From contig NZ_VJWE01000016.1 of NCBI RefSeq assembly GCF_007993815.1, forward strand, positions 62,001-126,000: a stretch of DNA of 64,000 nucleotides, given 5' to 3'. The notes below the pieces were generated by a model. The model worked only from the letters and a program-made list of their open reading frames with translations, was not told where the DNA came from and searched no databases. The DNA is from Acidovorax delafieldii. GTDB lineage: Bacteria; Pseudomonadota; Gammaproteobacteria; Burkholderiales; Burkholderiaceae_C. Positions 45,855 to 53,780 of the stretch are shown one piece after another. Positions within the stretch are counted from its first letter, which is position 1. Every line of letters starts with the position of its first letter. Position numbers and translations under genes: made by a program.

Positions 45855-46910
45855 ATGGCCCTGATGAGTTCTGCTCCCGCATCGCCTTCGCTCTCGCCCT
45901 CCCGCCGCGCGTGGCTGCGTTTCAAGCGCAATCGCCTGGGGTACTGGAGCCTGCTGATCTTCTGCGCCCTGGTGCTGGTGAGCCTGTGCGCCGAGCTGGT
46001 CAGCAACGACAAGCCTCTTATCGTGCGCTACGAGGGGCAAACCTACTTCCCCATGCTCAAGGACTACCCCGAAAAGACCTTCGGCGGAGACTTCGAGACA
46101 CCAACCGATTACCTGGACCCCTTCATCAAGGAGCGCCTCTCCGCTGGCAGCAACTGGGCGCTTTACACCTTGAACCCCTACGGTCCCAACACGCTCAATT
46201 ACTTCGCCAAGGCGCCCAACCCCTCGGCGCCCACGTCAGACAACTGGCTGGGTACGGACGACCGCGGACGTGACCTGCTGGCGCAGCTGCTGTACGGATT
46301 CCGTGTGAGTGTGCTGTTTGGTCTGGCGCTCACCATCACAGGCGTGTTGCTGGGCATGCTCACCGGCGCCATCCAGGGATTTTTTGGCGGCAAGACCGAC
46401 CTGGCGTTTCAGCGCTTCATCGAGATCTGGGGCTCCATGCCCGAGCTGTATCTGCTCATCATCTTCAGCGCGGTATTCGCGCCCAGCATTGCGCTGCTGC
46501 TCATCTTGCTGAGCCTGTTCGGCTGGATGGGGCTGTCGGACTATGTGCGGGCCGAGTTCTTGCGCAACCGCCAGCTTGACTATGTGAAGGCGGCGCGCGC
46601 CCTGGGGGTGAGCAACACCCAGATCATCTGGCGCCACATCCTGCCCAACAGCTTGACGCCCGTGGTCACGTTCTTGCCCTTCCGCATGAGCGGGGCCATC
46701 CTGGCGCTCACATCGCTGGATTTTCTGGGCCTGGGCGTGCCGCCCGGCACGCCCTCGCTGGGCGAGTTGCTCAGCCAGGGCAAGAACAGCATTGATGCGT
46801 GGTGGATATCGTTGTCCACCTTCGGCGTGCTGGTGGTCACCTTGTTGTTGCTGACCTTCATGGGGGACGCGCTGCGCGATGCCCTCGACCCACGAAAGGC
46901 AGACCAATGA
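45855..46910 (+). CDS. yejE: YejE-type peptide ABC transporter permease
   Basis: 351 residues. N-terminal helix WSLLIFCALVLVSLCAEL, a long periplasmic insert (YEGQTYFPMLKDYPEKTFGGDFETPTDY) diagnostic of YejE, the block NWLGTDDRGRDLLAQLLYGFR, and the EAA loop DYVKAARALGVSNTQIIWRHILPNSLTP. ATG 45855 is preferred over an upstream TTG that overlaps yejB. Its stop overlaps the yejF start (ATGA). Confidence 0.94.
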   Translation: MALMSSAPASPSLSPSRRAWLRFKRNRLGYWSLLIFCALVLVSLCAELVSNDKPLIVRYEGQTYFPMLKDYPEKTFGGDFETPTDYLDPFIKERLSAGSNWALYTLNPYGPNTLNYFAKAPNPSAPTSDNWLGTDDRGRDLLAQLLYGFRVSVLFGLALTITGVLLGMLTGAIQGFFGGKTDLAFQRFIEIWGSMPELYLLIIFSAVFAPSIALLLILLSLFGWMGLSDYVRAEFLRNRQLDYVKAARALGVSNTQIIWRHILPNSLTPVVTFLPFRMSGAILALTSLDFLGLGVPPGTPSLGELLSQGKNSIDAWWISLSTFGVLVVTLLLLTFMGDALRDALDPRKADQ

Positions 46911-48616
46911 CGTCCCCCACGCTCGGCACTGGCGTGTCCTCGCTGCCCCCCGAGGGGGCTCTCGCCGCCATGGGGCGGCCCGGCGGTGGCTCGGCTGCAG
47001 GTCTGCCGCTGTTGAGTGTCCACGACCTGCATGTGCGCTTTGGCTCCAAAGAGGTGGTGCGCGGCGTCAATTTCACGTTGGCTGCGGGCGAAAAGCTGGC
47101 ACTGGTGGGCGAGTCCGGCTCGGGCAAGACCATCACGGCGTTGAGCCTGCTGCGGTTGGCGGGCAATGCCGCCATCACCGGCCAGGCCCTGCTGCAAGGG
47201 CGGGGCGACCTGCTGGCGATGACCGAGCGCGAGATGCGCGGCGTGCGCGGCGGCGACATCGCCATGGTGTTCCAGGAGCCCATGACCGCGCTCAACCCGC
47301 TGATGACGATAGGCCAGCAGATCGCCGAAATCCTGCTGCTCAAGAAGGGACTCACCGGCGGCCAGTGCGCGCAAGCCGCCATCGAGCTGCTGGCGCAAAC
47401 CGGCATCCCCGAACCCGCGCGCCGCGCCAACAGCTTTCCACACCAGCTCTCGGGCGGCCAGCGCCAGCGCGCCATGATCGCCATGGCCCTGGCCAGCGCG
47501 CCGAAGCTCTTGCTGGCCGACGAGCCCACCACCGCACTGGATGTGACCTTGCGCGGCCAGATCCTGGACCTGCTGAGCGACTTGCAGCGCCAGACCGGCA
47601 TGGCGGTGCTGCTGATCACGCACGACCTGAACCTGGTGCGCCGCTTTGCCGACCGCGTGGCCGTGATGGAGCAGGGGGTGCTGGTAGAGCAGGGCCCAGT
47701 GGCCGACGTGTTCGGCGCCCCCCAGCATGCCTACACCCGTCGCCTGATCGCCAGCCAGCCGCGCCGCGATGTGGTCGAGGCCGACCCACCCGCAGGCACT
47801 GCGCCGGTGGTGCAGACGCAGGATCTGCGCGTGGTCTACCCCACGCCATTGCCCGGCATCAGGGGCTGGTTCAAAAAAGGTGAGTTTGTGGCCGTGCAAG
47901 GCGCCACGCTGCAACTGCTGCCCGGCCAGACGCTGGGCGTAGTGGGCGAATCCGGCTCGGGCAAGTCCACGCTGGCACAGGCCATTCTGGGGCTGCTGCC
48001 ATACGCAGGTGAGTTGCAGGTGGGAGGGCAGGCGTGGCAACAGCCTGCCACGCGCAACACACCAGCCAACCAGCAGCTGCGCCGCCGGGTGCAGGTGGTG
48101 TTCCAGGACCCGTTCTCATCGCTGTCACCGCGTCTCACAGTCGAAGAGATCGTGGGCGAGGGCCTGAAGGTGCACGAGCCCACACTGACAGTGGCCCAGC
48201 GCCGCGTGCGAGTCGAGGCCGCGCTGGACGAGGTGGGCCTGGCCGAGGCCCAGTACCCGCGTCTGCTCGAGCGTTACCCGCATGAATTCTCCGGCGGCCA
48301 GCGCCAGCGGCTGGCCATTGCGCGCGCCCTGATCGTGCAGCCCCAGGTGCTGGTGCTGGACGAGCCCACCAGCGCGCTCGATGTGACCATCCAGCAGCAG
48401 GTGCTGGGCCTGCTGCAGCGCCTGCAAAAAGAAAAGGGCCTGAGCTACCTGCTCATCACCCACGACGTGGATGTGATCCGCGCCATGGCGCACGATGTGG
48501 TGGTGATGAAGGACGGTGCAGTACTAGAAAGTGGCAGCGTGGCCGATGTGCTGGATGCCCCCCAGCACCCGTACACCCAGCGTCTGGTAGCTGCCGCCAC
48601 AGTGCCTGGTGGGTGA
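46907..48616 (+). CDS. yejF: YejF-type dual ABC ATPase of peptide importer
   Basis: 569 residues with two full ABC cassettes. First: Walker A GESGSGKT (about 68), signature LSGGQRQR, Walker B LLLADEPTTALD; second: GESGSGKST, FSGGQRQRLAIARAL, VLVLDEPTSALD. One chain powers both half-sites of the YejB/YejE channel. The first 35 residues (VSSLPPEGALAAMGRPGGGSAAG) precede the first conserved strand (LLSVHDLHVRFG) and are encoded by a GC-rich palindromic repeat-like stretch, so the real start could be an in-frame ATG at 46970. The overlap with yejE supports 46907. Confidence 0.93.
   Translation: MTSPTLGTGVSSLPPEGALAAMGRPGGGSAAGLPLLSVHDLHVRFGSKEVVRGVNFTLAAGEKLALVGESGSGKTITALSLLRLAGNAAITGQALLQGRGDLLAMTEREMRGVRGGDIAMVFQEPMTALNPLMTIGQQIAEILLLKKGLTGGQCAQAAIELLAQTGIPEPARRANSFPHQLSGGQRQRAMIAMALASAPKLLLADEPTTALDVTLRGQILDLLSDLQRQTGMAVLLITHDLNLVRRFADRVAVMEQGVLVEQGPVADVFGAPQHAYTRRLIASQPRRDVVEADPPAGTAPVVQTQDLRVVYPTPLPGIRGWFKKGEFVAVQGATLQLLPGQTLGVVGESGSGKSTLAQAILGLLPYAGELQVGGQAWQQPATRNTPANQQLRRRVQVVFQDPFSSLSPRLTVEEIVGEGLKVHEPTLTVAQRRVRVEAALDEVGLAEAQYPRLLERYPHEFSGGQRQRLAIARALIVQPQVLVLDEPTSALDVTIQQQVLGLLQRLQKEKGLSYLLITHDVDVIRAMAHDVVVMKDGAVLESGSVADVLDAPQHPYTQRLVAAATVPGG
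46935..46995. repeat. GC-rich palindromic repeat-like sequence in yejF 5' end
   Basis: Contains GCCCCC-CGA-GGGGGC (46945-46959) followed by CTCTCGCCGCCATGGGGCGG and CCCGGCGGTGGCTCGGC. I recall similar sequences being common between genes in Comamonadaceae; only this copy is present in the window. It adds about 20 residues to YejF. Confidence 0.45.
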
Positions 48617-48639
48617 TTTTCAGGCAAAATCTGCCGCAG

Positions 48640-48680
48640 GCGCTAGTGCAATATGCCCTGGCTGCTATCATTTTTGATAA
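48640..48680 (+). repeat. Dispersed repeat, copy 6
   Basis: GCGCTAGTGCA then ATATGCCCTGGCTGCTATCA then TTTTTGATAA. It begins about 24 bp after the yejF stop, between the convergent yejF and lipocalin genes. Confidence 0.74.
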
Positions 48681-48746
48681 TCTGGTGCCATCGGCGCCGA
48701 GCTGTTGACTGGGCGCCGCAAGCCTTCAAGCCCCGCTGCGCTGTCC

Positions 48747-49346
48747 TCAGGTCCTGACCGCCACCCGGCGCGCATGTTGCTCTGCACCGGGCTGCGTCCA
48801 GACGATCTTGCTCACATCCACTCCCAGGGCCTTCGCGCGCTCCATCAGGTGTTCGCGCACATGCCAGGGCAGGGTGGGTGTGCGTGACAGTACCCACAGG
48901 TAGTCGGTGCTGGAGCCCACCACCATCGCCCACTGGTAGTTTTCGTCCAGCGCCACCACGTTGTAGCCGCCATAGAACGGTCCGAAGAACGACACCTTGA
49001 GTGCGGCCCGGTCGGGGCTGTCCACAAACTCTGCCCGGCCTTCGGCCTCTCTCCACTGCTTGCGCACCGGGTCGTACCCTCGGTTCACCACCTTGATGGT
49101 GTTGTCCGCGTTGCGGCTGTACGTGGCGCTGGCCTGGGTCAGCCCCCGCTCAAACGAGTTTTCAATGCGCGCCAGCTCGTGCCAGTGCCCTGCATACCGG
49201 TCCACGTCAAAGCCCGTGACGGGTTGCACGCCATCCGGTGTGCGTGGCGTCGAGCACGCTGACAGCACCAGCACGCCCATCAACGCAGCCGCGCCCACGA
49301 TGAGTGGCCAGGGGGAGCGGCGAGGTGCGGTGCGGATGGCTTGCAT
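48747..49346 (-). CDS. blc: Lipocalin family lipoprotein (Blc-like)
   Basis: 199 residues. Signal peptide with lipobox VLSACST (Cys about 31), so membrane-anchored. The lipocalin signature is FDVDRYAGHWHELARIENSFERGL (GxW-like), then YSRNADNTIKVVNRGYD and the third conserved part VVGSSTDYLWVLSRTPTLP. Bacterial Blc lipocalins bind fatty acids or lysophospholipids at the outer membrane. Good AGGAG before ATG 49346. It overlaps a copy of no other gene and ends near the repeat downstream of yejF. Confidence 0.92.
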   Translation of the reverse strand: MQAIRTAPRRSPWPLIVGAAALMGVLVLSACSTPRTPDGVQPVTGFDVDRYAGHWHELARIENSFERGLTQASATYSRNADNTIKVVNRGYDPVRKQWREAEGRAEFVDSPDRAALKVSFFGPFYGGYNVVALDENYQWAMVVGSSTDYLWVLSRTPTLPWHVREHLMERAKALGVDVSKIVWTQPGAEQHARRVAVRT

Positions 49347-49675
49347 GGCGGGTTCTCCTGTGGGTGGGTTCTGGTGTTGGGGCCAGCGCGTTGGCTGTGC
49401 CCCTCTCCTCGCAACCGACTGTAGGGACCGTGGAATGCGCGCGGTGTAGGAAGGCGCTGGCGCCCGGTGTCGGCGGTGTGGCGGGTCTGGTGTCCCTGTC
49501 CGGTCGTTGTCGCCGTGGCGTGGGCGTTGAGCAGCCCGCGTGTGGCATGTCCTGTGCGTTGTCATCGATGTATGCATGCAGCCTGCCCCGTGCGGGGTTA
49601 GAGTGCTGCAGGGCAACGGCAGTGGGGCCTCTCCACCCCTCCCACGTTCGGCCGTCATGTTGTCAAGGAGGTCCC
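49347..49675. other. 329-bp divergent intergenic region
   Basis: Separates the lipocalin gene and the GTG-start gene. It holds a small hairpin CCCC-GTGC-GGGG (49586-49597) and the strong ribosome binding site AAGGAGG at its right end. No gene or RNA recognised. Confidence 0.4.
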
Positions 49676-50299
49676 GTGAACCATCCCAGCTCTCCATCCC
49701 TTTCTGCGCTCCCTGCCGCCTCGGCACAGGCGCAGCAACACAGTCTTGCTGCCGACGACCCGGCCACACGCAGCTACCAGCAGGCGCAGCGCAACGGCCT
49801 GCTGGGTGCATGGAGCTGTGGCTTGCACCTGGGGCCTCACCAAGTGCTCTGGGCTGCGGGGGCAGATACCCCCATGCCGTCCGTGCGGCTGAGTCTGCCG
49901 CTGGGTGGCGAGCGCACGGCGCGCCAGTTTTTCCGCCATGCCGTGCCCACACCTCTGGAACTGGAGAACGCCATTGCCGCAGTGGAGGATGAGGTCCATG
50001 TGGGCCACCAGCAACTGCAAGGGCTGCTGCCCGGCGGGCAGGTGTGGGCCCCATGGTCTGCAGATACGGCGTTGCATGACCTGGCCACCTTGGCGGGCGT
50101 GCCGCCGGGGGCCCAGCGCGTGCTGACGCTGGAGGCCATGGAGCGTCTCTTCAACCGCCTGGCCGCTGTGGCTGAAGGGCGCCCGGCCGCACACGAAGGC
50201 CTGCCGGAGGATCCTGTCTTTGCGGGCACGCTGCTGGTGTTGCGCGAGCTCATGCACCACCTGCCGTTTGCCACGCTGACCTTGATGAACAGGCCCTAG
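49676..50299 (+). CDS. Conserved hypothetical protein, GTG start
   Basis: 207 residues from a GTG with a near-perfect AAGGAGG three bases upstream; no ATG in this frame fits as well. The chain has no signal peptide or helix. Segments such as RSYQQAQRNGLLGAWSCGLHLGPHQVLWAAG and LELENAIAAVEDEVHVGHQQ look like a folded cytoplasmic protein. Not recognised. No operon partner. Confidence 0.6.
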   Translation: MNHPSSPSLSALPAASAQAQQHSLAADDPATRSYQQAQRNGLLGAWSCGLHLGPHQVLWAAGADTPMPSVRLSLPLGGERTARQFFRHAVPTPLELENAIAAVEDEVHVGHQQLQGLLPGGQVWAPWSADTALHDLATLAGVPPGAQRVLTLEAMERLFNRLAAVAEGRPAAHEGLPEDPVFAGTLLVLRELMHHLPFATLTLMNRP

Positions 50300-50362
50300 C
50301 CGTTCTCCAAAACTGCGTGAGACTGCACGCTCCGCGGCATGTCTTCGCGCAGTGCCACAGCA

Positions 50363-50713
50363 CTAAGCAAAGGTATCGACCGACTCTCCCAACCCAGGCA
50401 GGCTCTGCGGCTTGTTCACCGGGGTGGATCGTGGCTGCTGGCTGGCCTTGGCCTGTTGCTGTGCCTGGGCTCGGTCCATCTGCTCTTGCTGCAGCTGGCG
50501 CTGGATGGCTGCTATCTGTTGCTGCACCATCTGGATCTGGGCCTGCAGCAGTTTGACCTTCTCCTGCTTGGCCTTGGGCTCCATGTCCTGTCCGGCGACG
50601 TTGCGCAGTTCGTCGGTCAGTTCGCGCATCCGTTTTTGCAGCTTGTTGATGTTGCTGGCTGCACTGGCGCTGGACGCTGTGCCCGTCGAAGGGGTTGCAC
50701 TTGAGATCTGCAT
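50363..50713 (-). CDS. FlxA-like coiled-coil protein
   Basis: 116 residues dominated by one long coiled coil (NINKLQKRMRELTDELRNV; KLLQAQIQMVQQQIAAIQRQLQQEQ), flanked by Ser/Thr/Ala-rich ends. It matches the FlxA-like family, whose prototype is in the FliA regulon of E. coli. No sigma-28 promoter was found upstream. Function unknown. Confidence 0.72.
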   Translation of the reverse strand: MQISSATPSTGTASSASAASNINKLQKRMRELTDELRNVAGQDMEPKAKQEKVKLLQAQIQMVQQQIAAIQRQLQQEQMDRAQAQQQAKASQQPRSTPVNKPQSLPGLGESVDTFA

Positions 50714-50788
50714 GCTGTGTTATCGGCACATCCGCAGAAATCTCAAGCCGTGGCCCTGGCCCGCGCGATGACTTCGGCCTGCGGGCCT

Positions 50789-51688
50789 TCATGCATGCGG
50801 CGGTGCCGAGAACCACTCCCGCAGGAAGTCCGTCAGCGCGCGCATCTTGGCCGACAGATCGCTGCGTGTGGGGTAGACCAGCGTCACGTCGGCCGCCGGC
50901 AGCGACCATGTTGGCAGCACGCGCAGCAAGCGGCCTGCAGAAAGGTGGACCGCCACGTCCCATTCGGATCGCATCAGCACGCCGTGGCCCTCCAGTGCCC
51001 AGGTGGTGGCAGCTGCGCCATCGTTGGTGCTCAGCATGCCGCGCACCTTCACCGTCTCCTGGCGCTCGCCCTGGCGCAGATGCTAGGTGCCGTAGGTCTC
51101 GTCGCTTTCGCGGATCACGATGCACTGGTGGGCCAGCAGGTCTGCCGGTTGCACGGGCTCGCCTGCCTGGGCAAGGTAGGTGGGCGATGCGCACAGCACA
51201 CGCCGGTTGGCGAGCAGTTTGCGGGCCGTGAGGCGTGAGTCCGGCAGGTCGCCAAATCGCACGGCGGCGTCAAAGCCTTGTTCCACCAGATTCACGGGCC
51301 GGTCGGTCAGGTGCAGCTGCACCTCCACCTCGGGGTAGGCGCGTGCAAACGCCGACAGGGCGGGGGCAATGTGCATTCGGCCAAAACCCAGCGTGGCTGC
51401 CAGCTTGATGAGCCCGCGTGGCGAACTGCGCGCGCCAGCCACGGTGCGCTCCAGCGCATCCAGGTCGCCGAGGATGCGCGCGCCGTCGAGCAGGTAGGTC
51501 TCACCCTCGGGCGTCAGGCTCATGCGTCGCGTGGTGCGGCGCAGCAGCCGCACGCCCAGCCGCCGTTCCAGCTGCGCCAGGCGCCTGCTGGCGGCCGGCG
51601 GAGTGATGCCCATCTGCTGGGCGGCAGCCGCGAGGCTGCCTTCCTTCATCAGCAGTGCAAAAAACCGCAAGTCGGAAAAAGCGTCCAT
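50789..51688 (-). pseudogene. LysR-family regulator, interrupted by in-frame TAG
   Basis: From ATG 51688 the frame gives a LysR HTH (DAFSDLRFFALLMKEGSLAAAAQQMGITPPAASRRLAQLERRLG) and most of the effector domain, ending at TAG 51083-51085 after SDETYGT. The same frame goes on HLRQGERQETVKVRG and LSTNDGAAATTWALEGHGVLMRSEWDV to the normal LysR end at 50789. The position is expected to be Trp (TGG to TAG by one G-to-A change; YGTWHLR would be usual). The whole would be 299 residues. The truncated product keeps the DNA-binding domain. It is divergent from the Bug-protein gene cluster. Confidence 0.82.
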
Positions 51689-51813
51689 GGGCTTGTGGGT
51701 GATTAGTGTGTTTGATTTACGAATGAAGTAATTTTGAATGACTTTATGTGAATCCTGCTCACTCATAAGATGCCACTGCAACACCACACAAGAACCTTGC
51801 AGGAGACAAACCC

Positions 51814-52803
51814 ATGAACACATCCCATCCCCGGCGGGCACGAACATGGCGCGCCGTGGCCACGGCCGCACTGGCCTTGTCTGCCGCCGCTGGCGCATGG
51901 GCCCAGGCATACCCCGCCAAGGCCATCAAGCTCGTGGTGCCCTATGCACCCGGCGGTAGCGCAGACATTGCGGCCCGCCTGATCACCGACGAATGGGGCA
52001 AGGCCCTGGGCGGCTCGCTGTTCATCGAGAACAAGGGCGGCGCGGGCGGCAACATCGGCGTGGACATGGTGGCCAAGTCCGCACCGGACGGTTACACCAT
52101 CGGCCTGCAGACCGTGTCCCTGGCCATCAACCCCAGCCTGACGGCCAAGATGCCCTACGACACCCTGAAGGACCTGGCACCCATCGGCATGGTGGCCAGT
52201 TCGCAGCATGTGCTGGTGGTCAACAACGCGTTGCCAGCCAAAAACGTCAAGGAGCTGGTGGCCCTGCTCAAGGCCAAGCCGGGGCAATACTCCTATGGTT
52301 CAGCGGGGGCGGGCAGCACCTTCCACATGTCGGCCGAGCTGTTCAAGGCCGTGGCAGGCACGCCCATCGTGCACATCCCCTACCGTGGCGGCGGCCCGGC
52401 CATGATCGACACCATGTCCGGCCAGGTGGCCATGAGCTTCCCGGTGCTGTCTGCAGCGCAGCCGCATGTGCAGGCGGGCAAGCTGCGCGCATTGGGCGTC
52501 ACTGGCACGAAGCGTTCACCACTGATGCCCGATGTGCCCACCATTGCCGAGGCAGGTCTGCCGGGCTACGCGTTTGAAACCTGGTTCATTGTGTTTGCGC
52601 CGGCCGGCACACCCAAGCCAGTCATCGATAAGCTCAACACCAGCCTGAACCAGGCACTCAACACCCCCGCTCTGAGAGAGCGCATGGCCAGGGATGGATT
52701 CGACCCGACGCCTTCGACGCCAGAGCAGGCCCGCGCCCGGCTGGAGCAGGAAATGCCGAAATGGGCCAAGCTCATCAAGGAGCGGGGCATCACGGCAGAG
52801 TGA
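51814..52803 (+). CDS. Bug-family tripartite tricarboxylate transporter binding protein
   Basis: 329 residues. Signal peptide ends AAGAWAQA; the mature start YPAKAIKLVVPYAPGGSADIAARLI is the Bug signature, followed by ENKGGAGGNIGVDMVAKSAPDGYTIGL, SYGSAGAGSTFHMSAELFK, VPYRGG-type HIPYRGGGPAMIDTMSGQ and GVTGTKRSPLMPDVPTIAEAGL. It binds a small organic acid in the periplasm. AGGAGAC precedes the ATG. The genes behind it (hydrolase, LeuC/LeuD-like) suggest a dicarboxylate or halo-acid related substrate, but this is inference. Confidence 0.92.
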   Translation: MNTSHPRRARTWRAVATAALALSAAAGAWAQAYPAKAIKLVVPYAPGGSADIAARLITDEWGKALGGSLFIENKGGAGGNIGVDMVAKSAPDGYTIGLQTVSLAINPSLTAKMPYDTLKDLAPIGMVASSQHVLVVNNALPAKNVKELVALLKAKPGQYSYGSAGAGSTFHMSAELFKAVAGTPIVHIPYRGGGPAMIDTMSGQVAMSFPVLSAAQPHVQAGKLRALGVTGTKRSPLMPDVPTIAEAGLPGYAFETWFIVFAPAGTPKPVIDKLNTSLNQALNTPALRERMARDGFDPTPSTPEQARARLEQEMPKWAKLIKERGITAE

Positions 52804-52835
52804 ACACGCCTGCGCTGCACTACCCACCGACACCC

Positions 52836-53747
52836 ATGACCACGACCACGACGACCCCGCTTTTCCCGGGCTTCACCGCCTGCCGCGTGCCTACGCCGGA
52901 CGGCCAGTACATCCACGCGCTGGTGGGCGGCACCGGTCCGGCCTTGCTGCTGCTGCACGGGCACCCGCAGACCTCGGCCATCTGGCACAAGGTGGCGCCA
53001 AAGCTGGCGCAGCACTTCACCCTGGTGCTGGCGGACCTGCGCGGATATGGCGATTCGGCGAAGCCCGAGGGCGACGCGGAGCATGCGCTCTACAGCAAAC
53101 GCACCATGGCCGCCGACATGCTGGCTGTGATGCAGCACCTGGGCCACCCGCGCTTCACCGTGTTGGCCCATGACCGGGGCGCCCGCGTGGCGCACCGCCT
53201 GGCGGCCGACCACCCGGCAGCCGTGCAGCGGATGGTGCTGCTGGACATAGCGCCCACCTTGGCCATGTACGAACAGGCCAACAATGCCTTCGCCCGCGCC
53301 TACTGGCACTGGTTCTTCCTGATCCAGCCCGCGCCGCTGCCCGAGCGCCTGATCGAGGCCGACCCTGCCGCCTACCTGCGCGACGTGATGGGTCGGCGCA
53401 GCGCGGGCCTGGCCCCGTTCGATCCACGCGCCCTGGCCGAGTACGTGCGCTGCCTGGCATTGCCCGGCACGGCCCATGGCATCTGCGAGGACTACCGTGC
53501 CTCTGCGGGCATCGACCTGGTGCACGACCGTGCCGACCGCGATGCGGGCCGCCAGTTGCCCATGCCTTTGCTGGCGCTGTGGGGCGAGCAGGGCGTGGTG
53601 CACCAGTGCTTCCAGCCCCTGGCCGAGTGGCAGCGCGTGGCGGCCGACGTGCGCGGCCACGCACTGCCTTGCGGCCACTACATCGCCGAGGAGGCCCCTG
53701 ATGCGCTGCTCGACGCGGCGCTGCCCTTCCTGCTGGCCGACCGGTAA
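52836..53747 (+). CDS. Alpha/beta hydrolase, fluoroacetate/haloacetate dehalogenase-like
   Basis: 303 residues. The residues known for fluoroacetate dehalogenase (Asp110, Arg111, Arg114, Asp134, His155, Trp156, Tyr219, His280 in the RPA1163 enzyme) have counterparts at nearly equal positions: nucleophile Asp113 and Arg114/Arg117 in AHDRGARVAHR, Asp137 in LLDIAPT, His158/Trp159 in YWHWFF, Tyr220 in CEDYRA, His281 in CGHYIAEE. The oxyanion segment LLLHGHPQTSAIW is also typical. So EC 3.8.1.3 activity is plausible, though relatives with other substrates exist. The start overlaps nothing; a GTG at 52800 is an alternative. Operon with the Bug protein. Confidence 0.82.
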   Translation: MTTTTTTPLFPGFTACRVPTPDGQYIHALVGGTGPALLLLHGHPQTSAIWHKVAPKLAQHFTLVLADLRGYGDSAKPEGDAEHALYSKRTMAADMLAVMQHLGHPRFTVLAHDRGARVAHRLAADHPAAVQRMVLLDIAPTLAMYEQANNAFARAYWHWFFLIQPAPLPERLIEADPAAYLRDVMGRRSAGLAPFDPRALAEYVRCLALPGTAHGICEDYRASAGIDLVHDRADRDAGRQLPMPLLALWGEQGVVHQCFQPLAEWQRVAADVRGHALPCGHYIAEEAPDALLDAALPFLLADR

Positions 53748-53780
53748 GGCCGCACCCAACGACAACCCCCGACGCTGACC

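Noticed and set aside
51083..51085. Pyrrolysine-type decoding of TAG in the LysR gene
   Set aside because: No pyl genes in the window and a Trp codon is expected there; nonsense mutation is simpler.
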